A stretch of DNA of 64,000 nt from Colwellia polaris. GTDB taxonomy: Bacteria > Pseudomonadota > Gammaproteobacteria > Enterobacterales > Alteromonadaceae. The notes below the pieces were generated by a model. The model saw only the letters and a list, made by a program, of their open reading frames with translations. It was not told the DNA's origin and ran no database searches. Positions 39,003-48,405 of this stretch are shown piece after piece (the first letter of the stretch is position 1; each line of letters opens with the position of its first letter). The stretch is taken from positions 90,437-154,436 of the forward strand of contig NZ_NBOE01000011.1 of the NCBI RefSeq assembly GCF_002104515.1. Reading direction: 5' to 3'. The position numbers were made by a program, and so were the translations under genes.

Positions 39003-39986
39003 TCAGCTAAGCTTTGCAAAATCATTCGTAGCTTTTACTAGCGCCGAAATTATTTTAGGCTCGCTAGCAACATGCCCAGCCATTTCAATAATTGAAAGTT
39101 CAGCTTCCGGCCAACATTGCTTTAATAACCACGCTTGCTCAACGGGGCACACCATATCCTGGCGACCATGAATTATTGTTGTTGGAATATGTCGAATTTT
39201 ATCAATATGTTCAAGTATCGGTGCTTGCTCAATAAAGCATTGGTTCATTGAATAATACAACTGAATAATGGCCGATGTTTTTTCATCTTCTGTAATTGAA
39301 ATATCGTCAAGCGTAAGCAATTTTTGCCAATAAACCAGGCTAGCTTCCCAAAATTGTATTCGCTTAAGCATACCGTTTGACGGTTGGCTATTATCACTAG
39401 AAAGCTGTTGATATATTGCCGATATTGGCTCCGCTTGCTGTGAAATAGGCAAGTGTTCAACTAAGTAACGCCAAGCCTCAGGGTAAGTTTTAGCCGCACC
39501 ATTTTCGCTATAAAACCAATCAATATCTTGTTGGCGAGCCAGAAATATTCCGCGTAATATCAAGCCCGCAACTTTATCAGCAAATCGCTGTGCATAAGTT
39601 AGCGCTAACGTAGTGCCCCAAGAGCCACCAAAAACCAACCATTTTTCAATACCTAAATGTTGACGTATTAACTCAATATCTTCTACAAGATGGCCGGTAG
39701 TATTATGTTTTAACAGCCCTTTAGGACGAGAACGACCACAGCCACGTTGATCAAACAAAATAATATGGTACAAAGCAGGATCGAAAAAGCATCGATGTGA
39801 TGGCCGACAACCAGATCCTGGTCCTCCGTGCAAAAAAATCACTGGAATGCCATCAGGGTTACCGCATTGCTCAACATAAAGTTGATGTGTTTGTGCTGTG
39901 GTTTCATTGATTATTGCTGCATTAGCAACGCTGAGATAGTAATGCTGAAAAGGCTCAATGGCTGGATAGAGAGATAACATTAACAT
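39003..39986 (-). CDS. pip: Proline iminopeptidase
   Basis: This 327-residue cytoplasmic alpha/beta-hydrolase removes N-terminal proline from peptides. It has the H-G-G-P-G-S-G-C oxyanion motif, F-D-Q-R-G-C-G-R-S, the nucleophile Ser in G-G-S-W-G-T-T, Asp in G-R-Q-D-M-V and His in A-G-H-V. The annotated start may be two codons later (ATG 39980). It lies upstream of pqqA on the same strand; a role in peptide salvage after PqqA processing is conceivable but unproven. Confidence 0.9.
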   Translation of the reverse strand: MLMLSLYPAIEPFQHYYLSVANAAIINETTAQTHQLYVEQCGNPDGIPVIFLHGGPGSGCRPSHRCFFDPALYHIILFDQRGCGRSRPKGLLKHNTTGHLVEDIELIRQHLGIEKWLVFGGSWGTTLALTYAQRFADKVAGLILRGIFLARQQDIDWFYSENGAAKTYPEAWRYLVEHLPISQQAEPISAIYQQLSSDNSQPSNGMLKRIQFWEASLVYWQKLLTLDDISITEDEKTSAIIQLYYSMNQCFIEQAPILEHIDKIRHIPTTIIHGRQDMVCPVEQAWLLKQCWPEAELSIIEMAGHVASEPKIISALVKATNDFAKLS

Positions 39987-40240
39987 AAACCCTAAATTCT
40001 ATAAGCTTTGACGTATTCGGAACTAGTATCGGACCATACTAATTCGGTAAGTACTTTGACTCAATGTTTAAAGTAAATCAGTTAAGGATAGTGATTAAAG
40101 TGTTAGCTTATTATAAAAGAGCTAGGAAAAGCAGTAAGTGCTTCTAAAATTCATGGTTAATCTATATTAGCTAAAGACTAAATCCATATAAACTTCAATT
40201 AACAAACGCTTTTTTGTAGCCCCAAAGATGAGATACTTAA

Positions 40241-42193
40241 CTACCATTCTCGCAACTGCTGCATTTCTTTCAATCGCCCACGTTGCATCATTAATGCTTC
40301 AAACAGATCATCGATTGATGTATTAGCTGAATTTAATCCCGGTAAGGCGATATTCGCTTCGGCGAAAAATCTTTTCATTTGTTGTATCTGCGCGTCATTA
40401 TTTAGTGTTGGAATTTCTGGCGTTGGCATGAGGCCATTTATACTTATTGCGTAACCCACTGAAGCTTCTCTTACTTCATTTTTGCTGTATTGTTCATTTG
40501 TATTTGCTTGATTAGTTTGATCTGATGCCGTTAAACTTTGGTTTAAAACAGCTGCGTTGGTGTTGTTGTCTAACCAAGCTACTTGCCACCAGTGCTGAAT
40601 TCTTTCTTTCGATTGTTTTAACTTCTGCTCCGTCGGCAAGCGGTCGCTTTTTTGGTTGTTAATTTGGCTATCGGTTGGCAGTAAATTCCATAAGTCATTA
40701 TTAGGCCAACGAGCGAATGGCATGCTGTGGTCAATATCGTAACTTTGCATTAATGATTTTTCTGACCATACACAACGTATTTGCTCAGACTTAGGTAAAC
40801 TTGTTTTAAGCTCTTCAAAACGTTTACGCACTTCGGTTGTAGTGCGTTTTGGCTCTTCCCAATTTAGGGCTTGGTATAAGTGATACTGTTGTTCTGGGGC
40901 TGAATACTTAGCATTACCTGAATAACTTGCCATGGTTTTAACCCATTCGCTGACCAATACAGGTTCAATCCAGCAAGCATAACGATTGAATGCTAGCCAA
41001 GTAGATTCAGGAAGAGAGAACTCGCCCCATTGCTCAAGTGTTTGTAAATCAAGGAAGATACTGTCTTTTGCTTTTACGGTTTTACTGGCAACTTCAAATA
41101 CCGTTTGAGTACTATTGGCTGCTTGGTTTGGGAAGGTAATGTAGCGACAAGGCATGGTTTTAATATTGCTCACTGCTGCTGAAATAGTTTTATGTAGTGC
41201 TGTAGCGTCTTCACCGGTAAACAAGTTGCCAATACGGTAATCTGAAGCGGCTCTGTGCGTTAACTTATGCCAGCCATTATCTTTCATAAAACCCATGTTA
41301 GGATCAGCACCTGGTCTTTGGAATATACTATGTTTATCAATTAAATCTTTGTATTGATGACACCAATAAAGCGCGACTAAGCCAACAGGTAAAATAACGC
41401 GATCGCCAAATGGTGAAGTTTCTCTTCTAAGGACTGCACCGGGGTGGCCATCAGCAATGCGTAGTAACACTCTTAATAAAGCTAATTTATGAGTGGCTGA
41501 TTTTCCGTCATTAAGTGCCACATGTCGGATAAAAGGAAATGCGCCTGTGCCATCGTCTGGCATTTGCAATACAACCGTTTGCCATGAAACGTGATTTCGG
41601 CCTAATTGGTCTTCTTCTTTTGGGGTTTCTAGCTTGGTAAACAGCCCAGCATCAGCAGCTAAACGTATTAATTCATCAGCACATACATTGTGCATTTTAC
41701 GTTGTTTTTTCTCTTCATCGGTTTGCCCATGGCGCAGAGAAATAACTAGCTTACCGCCCGGCTTAAGCAAGTTGGAAAGTTTACGAATAGCACGCGCACG
41801 TTCACTTGGTGGAACATGCATCCAAACAGCGCTTAAAAGTATTAGATCAAAGCTGATTTCTTGTTTAGTTAAGTGGCTTAATGACGGTAGTGAATCTACT
41901 AGCCACTTTACGTTTAAACCTGAAGTTTGAAGTGCTCCAATTTCTGCCAGTGTTTTTGCAGGTTCTACGGCAAATATTTGAATATTGTTTTTATCATCAT
42001 GGGTTGAAGCAGCTAATTCAGCAATATGCTTTACATCACGACCAGCTCCAGCACCTAAATCTAGAATACGTGCATTAGGATTTTCTATTACAGCAGGGAG
42101 AAACTGTGACCAACTTTGGTGAACCTCATCAAAAGATTTTGAGAGATACTGTTTAGCTAGTTCATCAGCATTGTTGTTATAAAACTGTGGCAT
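40241..42193 (-). CDS. SAM methyltransferase fused to a C-terminal HNH nuclease domain
   Basis: The 650-residue protein joins two activities. Residues about 10-215 are a class I methyltransferase with motif I I-L-D-L-G-A-G-A-G-R (43-52) and a V-W-M-H-V-P-P and L-K-P-G-G-K-L region; there is no N-P-P-Y or D-P-P-Y DNA-methylase motif. The middle (about 225-440) begins with a T-H-K-L-A-L-L-R-V-L-L-R segment often seen ahead of HNH restriction domains. An HNH motif follows: D-I-D-H (486-489), P-F-A-R-W, N-D-L-W-N-L-L-P and I-N-N-Q-K-S-D-R-L (511-519). The C-terminal 110 residues are polar. The gene stands alone. A defence or nucleic-acid modification role is plausible but not shown. Confidence 0.75.
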   Translation of the reverse strand: MPQFYNNNADELAKQYLSKSFDEVHQSWSQFLPAVIENPNARILDLGAGAGRDVKHIAELAASTHDDKNNIQIFAVEPAKTLAEIGALQTSGLNVKWLVDSLPSLSHLTKQEISFDLILLSAVWMHVPPSERARAIRKLSNLLKPGGKLVISLRHGQTDEEKKQRKMHNVCADELIRLAADAGLFTKLETPKEEDQLGRNHVSWQTVVLQMPDDGTGAFPFIRHVALNDGKSATHKLALLRVLLRIADGHPGAVLRRETSPFGDRVILPVGLVALYWCHQYKDLIDKHSIFQRPGADPNMGFMKDNGWHKLTHRAASDYRIGNLFTGEDATALHKTISAAVSNIKTMPCRYITFPNQAANSTQTVFEVASKTVKAKDSIFLDLQTLEQWGEFSLPESTWLAFNRYACWIEPVLVSEWVKTMASYSGNAKYSAPEQQYHLYQALNWEEPKRTTTEVRKRFEELKTSLPKSEQIRCVWSEKSLMQSYDIDHSMPFARWPNNDLWNLLPTDSQINNQKSDRLPTEQKLKQSKERIQHWWQVAWLDNNTNAAVLNQSLTASDQTNQANTNEQYSKNEVREASVGYAISINGLMPTPEIPTLNNDAQIQQMKRFFAEANIALPGLNSANTSIDDLFEALMMQRGRLKEMQQLREW

Positions 42194-42549
42194 CGATTAC
42201 AACATCCTATATACATGCAGCGCATGTAACTTCATCCATGCTGCGTTTGTTAGCTTATAGTAAGTGCTAACAATGCAGGGTTTAACTTAGGTAACTGAAT
42301 GTAAAATCATGTTTTCAATCAGTTTATGTAATTTCCATAATGCTCTATTTATTTTTTATTGTCTGTAACTATTTGTACAACAATATGATTTTTTATAAAG
42401 AGGTATTTTGAACAAATAAAAAGGTATAGCACTAAAAGAGTTGCTATACCTTTATTTTAAGAGGCTTTGCTAGCGGTATAGCTAAAAATAGGCTATTTGA
42501 AATGTTATTAGTTAGTGTCTATTGTAGAACCGCTATTGTTTATTAAGGT
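42194..42549. other. Intergenic region with a shared terminator
   Basis: These 356 bases lie between the methyltransferase-HNH gene and the microprotein gene. They hold the hairpin at 42420-42453 and probably the promoter of the methyltransferase-HNH gene. No gene is seen. Confidence 0.6.
42416..42453 (-). terminator. Terminator of the lipoprotein-microprotein operon
   Basis: AAAGGTATAGCA (42420-42431) pairs perfectly with 42442-42453. On the minus strand it is followed by a T-rich run, as expected after the microprotein gene. Confidence 0.8.
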
Positions 42550-42696
42550 TTATTCTTTTAATTGGTATTCTAATCGACACCAACCTGGTTGGTCTTCTAT
42601 GGGCTTACACCCTAAAAATTCCCATAGGCCATCTTCTTCTATTTCACGTTTATTGGCTTCACAATGTTCACAGGGTATTTCACGATGCTCAGACAT
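42550..42696 (-). CDS. 48-residue Cys-rich microprotein, function unknown
   Basis: The frame begins M-S-E-H-R-E-I-P-C-E-H-C and has four Cys (9, 12, 30, 40), the first two as C-x-x-C, so it may bind zinc. A strong ribosome site GGAGG (42703-42707) lies six bases before the ATG, within the end of the upstream lipoprotein gene, and the genes overlap by eight bases. A terminator follows. This setting makes it a real gene despite its size. I recognise no family; a 66-codon frame on the other strand is its shadow. Confidence 0.75.
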   Translation of the reverse strand: MSEHREIPCEHCEANKREIEEDGLWEFLGCKPIEDQPGWCRLEYQLKE

Positions 42697-43687
42697 TATT
42701 GGCCTCCTTTGCTAGTTTACAAACCAAGTTTCTGTGTGCCTCTATCACTGCAGCATATGTGGGTGAAGCACCATCTAGTTTAGAAATTGCAGAAAAATAT
42801 AGTTTGGTAGACGATTGTCTTTTGTCAATTGTTTTATCGTTAAGATATTGCTGCCACCTTTGTTTAATTTGGTTTCCAATGCCCCCAACGAGGTTTGCCG
42901 CGTTTGCTGAATCTATTACCTGTGGCCATTGTTCATCTTTCAAAGAGGCTGCACATTTAAGTGTATGCAATGCTGATTTTTGCTGTTTGTTTAGTTCATC
43001 TTTGTATTCTTTAACGGCATCTCGAGCTTTAGTGTTAAACGCTTGTCTAACAAATCCTTTTGTTGCTAAATGTTTAGCAGCAGTGCCCGTTGCAAAATAT
43101 TGCCCTACTTGCAAACCATCGGGGTTAAGATCATCAGCATCAGGCACTTTCATGGTGGTATCGATGCTGGCAATTACCGAAGGGTAAACATCAACATCGT
43201 TTACATTGCCAAGTGGGATATACGAGGCTTCTATTCGCTTATAACCGATATTAACCGAGGGCTGACTTTGAGTAACGCCAACTTTGAAACCTAGGTTAGT
43301 ACTTGTACCAAAAAACATCCCTAATTTACTGCCAGTTAACTCCTTCTCATCATCAGTATTTTCACTATAAGTGCTTGCTTCATCTACGACTAAATTTGCG
43401 GCTTCGCCCGTTGCATAAAGCTGCTGCACTTTCGGCGCAAATAAACCACCATCGGTTTTTATTGATGACACCACAGGAGGCAAGGCACCATTGCTATATA
43501 CAGGTGCAAAATATCCTTCTACTCGGTCATATCCCACGGTAATTTCAGACGGCGTCGTTTCAACATCGGCAATACTTAGTGAAGATTTGGTGACGAAAAC
43601 GACTTTGTCTGTTGTTGTACAGGCAGCAGTTAAACAACTTAGTATTAAAACAATAGCTGATTTTCTACTCGCTTTTATTTTTATCAT
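42689..43687 (-). CDS. Lipoprotein with two repeated modules, function unknown
   Basis: The 332-residue protein starts at ATG 43687, where AAGGAAAGG lies directly upstream; an ATG at 43711 has no ribosome site. The lipobox is L-T-A-A-C. Two related modules follow, each with a V/I-x-x-G-Y-x-R-x-E-x-x-x-x-P-x core, a P-x-V-x-x-S-I-x-T segment and a closing Y/F-A-T-G-x-A-A. The C-terminal third is helical. It overlaps the small lipoprotein gene upstream by 23 bases and the microprotein gene downstream by eight. The family is not recognised; it looks like an envelope component. Confidence 0.7.
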   Translation of the reverse strand: MIKIKASRKSAIVLILSCLTAACTTTDKVVFVTKSSLSIADVETTPSEITVGYDRVEGYFAPVYSNGALPPVVSSIKTDGGLFAPKVQQLYATGEAANLVVDEASTYSENTDDEKELTGSKLGMFFGTSTNLGFKVGVTQSQPSVNIGYKRIEASYIPLGNVNDVDVYPSVIASIDTTMKVPDADDLNPDGLQVGQYFATGTAAKHLATKGFVRQAFNTKARDAVKEYKDELNKQQKSALHTLKCAASLKDEQWPQVIDSANAANLVGGIGNQIKQRWQQYLNDKTIDKRQSSTKLYFSAISKLDGASPTYAAVIEAHRNLVCKLAKEANNV

Positions 43688-44000
43688 CTTCCTTTCCTTT
43701 ACCTTGTTCATTAATTAGTACAAGGGCATCATTCTTGATGGAGGTAGTTGATTCTTTGTTGTAGCCGACACTTACTCCTGAGTACAGCGGTCCGTTACTA
43801 AGCAAAATGCCAACATTCGTAACTTCAATTTTATCTCCTGCTTTAAGTTTATCGTTTTCAACGCCTTGCATAGTTATATTCATAAAACCGACCATATTAT
43901 GGTTGCCTTCACTATCAATATAACTAATAGCGCAGCCCGACATAACAAACATTAAAATCAGATAAACACTTAATTTAAGTAACTTGCTAACAAACTGCAT
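43665..44000 (-). CDS. Small lipoprotein, first gene of the lipoprotein operon
   Basis: This 111-residue protein has a lipobox V-M-S-G-C near residues 19-23. It includes a segment G-P-L-Y-S-G-V-S-V-G-Y-N-K-E that resembles the G-Y-x-R modules of the next lipoprotein, so the two may share an interaction partner. The C-terminus is Lys/Glu-rich. The function is unknown. Confidence 0.65.
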   Translation of the reverse strand: MQFVSKLLKLSVYLILMFVMSGCAISYIDSEGNHNMVGFMNITMQGVENDKLKAGDKIEVTNVGILLSNGPLYSGVSVGYNKESTTSIKNDALVLINEQGKGKEDDKNKSE

Positions 44001-44384
44001 GTAGAAATATTCCTAATAAAGACAACCAGTGATTTGAAGTGCTTTAATTAGAATAGTAAATAACGCCAAATTCGCAAAAACATTACTATTGAATACTTCT
44101 TTTAGCTTTTATAAACACAGGTGGTAGTATTAATTATCATTACTATTATTGAGCACTTTAGTTGTGCAATGTTATGAGCATAGTCGTAAGATTAAATAGA
44201 AATAACATTTTCAAAATATCAACCAAGACAAGGTATTTATGGGATATTCTATTAACGCTGTGCTAAAGTCATACCCATAAATCGACCTAATGTTAAGTAC
44301 TTACAAATAACTTTATATTTAAAACTAAAATAAAAACCAAAACGTAAGATTACCTAACTAATAAAACTCAACAAGTTGTTTTAC
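44001..44384. other. Divergent intergenic region
   Basis: These 384 AT-rich bases separate the lipoprotein operon from sbcB and must hold both promoters. I see no gene, repeat or operator that I can support. Confidence 0.5.
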
Positions 44385-45860
44385 ATGGATAAAATGAATC
44401 AAAACTCTTCTGTTCAACCTTCTACTGACCAAGCGACTATTCTTTGGCACGATTATGAGACCTGGGGAATATCACCAAAATTTGACAAGCCTTCGCAGTT
44501 TGCGGGTATTCGTACCGATCTTGATTTAAACATTATTGGTGAGCCTGAGATGTTTTATTGTCAGCCGCCGCAAGATTATCTACCACAGCCTGAGGCTTGT
44601 TTAGTTACCGGTATTACGCCGCAAAAAGCTTTGCGTGATGGGTTAACTGAAGCTGAATTTGCGGATCGTATTCATGGCTTATTTACCCAACCTAATACTT
44701 GTGTTGCTGGTTATAACAGTATTCGTTTTGATGATGAGGTAACTCGCTACCTGCTCTATCGTAACTTTTACGACCCTTATGCGCGTGAATGGCAAAATGG
44801 TAATAGTCGTTGGGATATTATTGATATGGTGCGTGCTTGTTATGCCCTTCGCCCTGAAGGTATTGAATGGCCTACGGTTGAGCGAGATGGCGAGCAAGTG
44901 GTTAGCTTTCGTTTAGAATTGCTGACACAGGCAAACGGTATTAGTCATGAAGCCGCACATGATGCGATGAGTGATGTTTATGCCACTATTGCTATGGCGA
45001 AGTTAATTAAAGAAAAACAGCCTAAGTTGTATGAGTTTATTTTTAATTTGAAAAATAAAAAACAAGTGGCTGAGTTAATTGACGTTTATAACATGACACC
45101 GGTTGTACATACCTCTAGCAAGGTGTCTTCTGTACATGGTTGCACGAGTTGGTTTGCGCCAGTTTGTTATCATCCGATTAATAAAAATGCCGTTATTGCG
45201 ATAGATTTAGCGCAAGATCCAACGCCGTTATTTGAGCTTTCAAGTGAAGAAATAAAAGCGCGTTTATATACCCGTTATGACGATTTGGCTGAAGACGAGT
45301 TGCCTATCCCAGTTAAGTTAATTCACTTAAATAAGTGCCCTATTATTGCGCCAGCAAAAACCTTGTTGCCTGAGAACGCCGAGCGTTTGGCTATTCCTCG
45401 TGAGCTTTGTTTAGAAAACTTAAAAATGCTAAAGCAATATACTGAGCTTAGAGATAAGTTAACCGATGTTTTTGCTGAAAGTGATTTTGGTGACGAACCG
45501 GTAGAAGCTGAGTTTGCACTTTATGGTGGTAAGTTTTTCTCGCATAGCGATAAAGCGCAAATGGATATTTTGCATCAATTAGCGCCAGAGCAATTAGGTA
45601 CGCATCCTTTTCAGTTCCAAGATGAGCGTTTAAATACTTTGTTGTTTAGTTATCGTGCGCGTAATTTTCCTTATACCTTGGACGATGGCGAGCAACAAAA
45701 ATGGCAAGCGCATTGTCAAAATAGACTTCAGCACGGTAAAAAAGGTTTGTTAAGCATTGATGAGTTTATGATAAAAATTGAAGATTTAGCGCATCTGCAT
45801 GAACAAAACCAAGCAAAAATGGCCGTGCTGAAAGCGTTATACGAGTACGTGCAAAGTTAA
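44385..45860 (+). CDS. sbcB: Exonuclease I
   Basis: This is a 3'-5' single-strand DNA exonuclease of the DEDDh group, about 491 residues. Catalytic motifs are W-H-D-Y-E-T-W-G (Asp and Glu of Exo I), G-Y-N-S-I-R-F-D-D-E (Exo II) and H-E-A-A-H-D-A-M-S-D (Exo III His/Asp). The C-terminal SH3-like and helical parts of SbcB follow. The start is placed at ATG 44385; ATG 44394 or TTG 44376 are alternatives. It acts in recombination and mismatch repair. A terminator follows. Confidence 0.95.
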   Translation: MDKMNQNSSVQPSTDQATILWHDYETWGISPKFDKPSQFAGIRTDLDLNIIGEPEMFYCQPPQDYLPQPEACLVTGITPQKALRDGLTEAEFADRIHGLFTQPNTCVAGYNSIRFDDEVTRYLLYRNFYDPYAREWQNGNSRWDIIDMVRACYALRPEGIEWPTVERDGEQVVSFRLELLTQANGISHEAAHDAMSDVYATIAMAKLIKEKQPKLYEFIFNLKNKKQVAELIDVYNMTPVVHTSSKVSSVHGCTSWFAPVCYHPINKNAVIAIDLAQDPTPLFELSSEEIKARLYTRYDDLAEDELPIPVKLIHLNKCPIIAPAKTLLPENAERLAIPRELCLENLKMLKQYTELRDKLTDVFAESDFGDEPVEAEFALYGGKFFSHSDKAQMDILHQLAPEQLGTHPFQFQDERLNTLLFSYRARNFPYTLDDGEQQKWQAHCQNRLQHGKKGLLSIDEFMIKIEDLAHLHEQNQAKMAVLKALYEYVQS

Positions 45861-45879
45861 CAAAATACTGCCTATTTAT

Positions 45880-45935
45880 GCCGACTTACTTAACTGGAAT
45901 TAATTAAATTAACTAAGTAAATCGGCTAGTTTTTT
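45880..45935 (+). terminator. Terminator after sbcB
   Basis: GCCGACTTACTTA (from 45880) pairs imperfectly with TAAGTAAATCGGC (45914-45926) and is followed by TAG and six T residues. Confidence 0.7.
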
Positions 45936-45982
45936 GTGTGTAGAATATAGCGATTCAGCTACAAAAAACTTCTTAATACGTT

Positions 45983-46846
45983 TTACTTTTTAAAGCGACT
46001 AATTAAGCTTGAAGTGTCCCAACGGTTACCACCACTTTCTTGAACTTCTTTATAGTAACCATCTATTTGCTTGGTAACAGTTAAATCTGCGCCAAGTTTT
46101 TCAGCTTCTTCAAATGCGATGGCAAGGTCTTTTCTTACCCAGTCAACCGCGAAACCGAAGTCAAACTCTCGATCGCACATTGTTTTTCCGCGGTTATCCA
46201 TTTGCCAAGAGCCTGCAGCGCCTTTGCCAATAGTTGCGAGTAATTTATCAACATTTAAGCCCGCTTTTTGTGCGAAGTTTAAGCCTTCAGCTAAGCCTTG
46301 TACGGTATTAACGAAACAAATTTGGTTGACCATTTTAGCTAATTGCCCTGAGCCAACTGGCCCCATTAATTGACTAAATCTAGCGAATGCTGCCATAACA
46401 GGCTCTGCTTTATTAAAAACAGTTTCGTCACCGCCCACCATTACGGTTAGTACACCGTTTTCTGCGCCTGCTTGGCCGCCTGAAACGGGGGCGTCTAAAA
46501 AGTATTGTTCTTGGCTTGTTGCAATGTTTGCAAGCTCTACTGCGACTTCGGCCGATGCCGTGGTATGGTCAACTAAAATGCTGCCTTTGGGCATGCCTGC
46601 TAATATGCCGTTCTCACCTAATACTACTTGGCGAAGGTCGTCATCGTTACCTACGCAACAAAACACTATGTCACAGTTTTTAGCAGCAAGTGCGGGTGTT
46701 TTAGCGGTAGTACCTGAGTATTCAGCCTGCCATTTTTCGGCTTTTTCTTGGCTTCGATTAAATACACAAACCTCGTGTCCGGCTTTTTGTAAATGCCCTG
46801 CCATGGGATATCCCATTACACCTAAACCAATAAATGCTACTTTCAT
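45983..46846 (-). CDS. Beta-hydroxyacid dehydrogenase (3-hydroxyisobutyrate dehydrogenase family)
   Basis: This is a 287-residue NAD(P)-dependent oxidoreductase. The dinucleotide motif is G-L-G-V-M-G near residues 7-12, followed by F-N-R-S, which favours NADP over NAD. The substrate motif is D-A-P-V-S-G-G, and the catalytic Lys lies in G-Q-L-A-K-M-V-N-Q. Members act on 3-hydroxyisobutyrate, tartronate semialdehyde or succinic semialdehyde; the exact substrate cannot be chosen here. It is a single gene. Confidence 0.9.
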   Translation of the reverse strand: MKVAFIGLGVMGYPMAGHLQKAGHEVCVFNRSQEKAEKWQAEYSGTTAKTPALAAKNCDIVFCCVGNDDDLRQVVLGENGILAGMPKGSILVDHTTASAEVAVELANIATSQEQYFLDAPVSGGQAGAENGVLTVMVGGDETVFNKAEPVMAAFARFSQLMGPVGSGQLAKMVNQICFVNTVQGLAEGLNFAQKAGLNVDKLLATIGKGAAGSWQMDNRGKTMCDREFDFGFAVDWVRKDLAIAFEEAEKLGADLTVTKQIDGYYKEVQESGGNRWDTSSLISRFKK

Positions 46847-46976
46847 CGAACGGATCCTTTTGTAATATTTGAAACTAATTTGAAGTTAGTTGTACTTAGC
46901 TAGTTAACGTTAATTAAAGTTAGTTAAACTTTTCAGCTTAATTGTGCTGTTGTTAACCGGCTCGCCTACTAGTTGT

Positions 46977-47342
46977 TTATTTTATCGGTGATAAAGCCGC
47001 TGCTTTGAATTTAATACCTTGCCAGCCTGTTTGCATGAAGTTTCTAATATTTTGGTGATCATTACCTTTAGGGTTTTCTAAAACATCTTCTCGGTAATAA
47101 CTGCCGAAACAAGCTAGCGTTTGTGAAGGCGTTAAGTTATTTAATTGTGCAAAGTAAAATATTTTACAAGAGCCTTCGTTAGTGCCGCTTTCATTCACTA
47201 GCTCACCATTACTAAACGCTGTGGGTTGGTACTGATAATTATCGGCAATAACTTGCATGACTTGGGTAAATTCTATTGGATGTTGTGCCTGTTTAATGTT
47301 CGTAAGCAGAGCGTTTAAGCTGATGTTTTCAATGTTACTCAT
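46977..47342 (-). CDS. HopJ family protein
   Basis: This 121-residue protein fits the HopJ family: P-T-A-F-S-N-G near the middle, E-G-S-C-K-I-F-Y-F-A-Q-L, T-L-A-C-F-G-S-Y-Y-R and D-H-Q-N-I-R-N-F-M-Q-T-G-W. I chose ATG 47342; a GTG at 47447 would add 35 unconserved residues. The family name comes from a Pseudomonas effector, but homologues are common in marine bacteria that lack type III secretion, so an effector role is unlikely. The function is unknown. Confidence 0.85.
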   Translation of the reverse strand: MSNIENISLNALLTNIKQAQHPIEFTQVMQVIADNYQYQPTAFSNGELVNESGTNEGSCKIFYFAQLNNLTPSQTLACFGSYYREDVLENPKGNDHQNIRNFMQTGWQGIKFKAAALSPIK

Positions 47343-47844
47343 GGAAGTTACACGCCTTTTTAAAGTTTTGTTCGGGTTGAATACTAAAAGTTGATTTAAA
47401 ACGTTGCGATTATTTTGCCTTAACTGGCTAAGCAACTTGCTAGACACTTGGTTATAAGTTGCTAGTTTAAGGTCGCAGCCATTGTTATTTTCTTGTTAGC
47501 TGTAATGCAAAAAGGGATTTATATGCTTGGAAAGTCGCCCTAGTTTTTATGCGTTCTATGTTAATAAAATTAAGCTTATTTTGAAAGCGGCTATGGTCAG
47601 CGTTTCTTATAAAAAGTTTAACTTCATAATTACTGCCATTTATAAACGCACAATAAATTATTACCAATATTACCGTTTAACTTAAACATTAGATTAAAGC
47701 TTATCTGAAACCTCAATTAAACCTCTAGCTAAAGCACTAACAAGTTGCAATTTTTCATCATGAAAATAATGGCTTAGATAATCTTGTTAATCATAGCTAT
47801 TTGCCTTATTCTAATTTTTACATTGATCCGACCAGCTAAATAAA
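47343..47844. other. Intergenic region between HopJ and glutathione peroxidase genes
   Basis: These 502 bases contain a 60-codon frame on the minus strand (47485-47667) with no recognised family and no clear ribosome site, which I regard as chance. Divergent promoters must lie here. Confidence 0.5.
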
Positions 47845-48327
47845 ATGACAAAAACTATTTACACCTTTGGTGCTAACAATTACAAAAATGAAGCCGTAGA
47901 TTTTACTCAATATAAAGGTAAAACGCTGTTAATAGTGAACACTGCTAGCGCTTGTGGCTTTACTCCACAATATGCCGGTTTAGAAGATTTATACAAAAAA
48001 TATAAAGATAAGGGTTTAGAAGTATTAGCCTTTCCTTGTAATCAATTTGGTAAACAAGAAAAAGGTGATAACACTGAAATTAAGCAGTTTTGTGATCTTA
48101 ACTTTAATATTTCGTTCGATCTTTTTAGTAAAATAGACGTTAACGGCGATAATACTCATCCATTATTTGAGCACTTAAAAAACGAAGCGCCTGGTATTTT
48201 AGGGAGTAAAGGTATTAAGTGGAATTTCACTAAGTTCTTGGTAAACAATCAAGGTAAAGTGATTAAACGTTATAGCCCAAGAACTAAGCCAGCCGATATT
48301 GACAGCGATATTGCGGCTATACTTTAA
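47845..48327 (+). CDS. Glutathione peroxidase family thiol peroxidase
   Basis: This 160-residue enzyme reduces peroxides. The peroxidatic Cys is C37 in N-T-A-S-A-C-G-F-T, with Gln in F-P-C-N-Q-F-G and Trp in K-W-N-F-T-K-F, the usual catalytic triad. It has Cys, not selenocysteine, and an extra Cys in F-P-C-N, so thioredoxin may be the reductant. No signal peptide is present, so it is cytoplasmic. Confidence 0.93.
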   Translation: MTKTIYTFGANNYKNEAVDFTQYKGKTLLIVNTASACGFTPQYAGLEDLYKKYKDKGLEVLAFPCNQFGKQEKGDNTEIKQFCDLNFNISFDLFSKIDVNGDNTHPLFEHLKNEAPGILGSKGIKWNFTKFLVNNQGKVIKRYSPRTKPADIDSDIAAIL

Positions 48328-48405
48328 TCGCTTGAGATAACCAAGTAACTTGTGAATTTTGGTTTTACATTTTAAGCCTGTTGAACTGAAGTTACACCTA
48401 AATAT

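Noticed and set aside
42515..42715. 66-codon plus-strand gene
   Set aside because: It is the shadow of the minus-strand microprotein, which has the ribosome site, operon context and terminator.
46977..47342. Type III secreted effector
   Set aside because: The HopJ name is historical. No secretion genes are present and homologues occur in bacteria lacking type III secretion.
47485..47667. 60-codon gene on the minus strand
   Set aside because: There is no recognised family and no good ribosome site, and it sits in a divergent promoter region.
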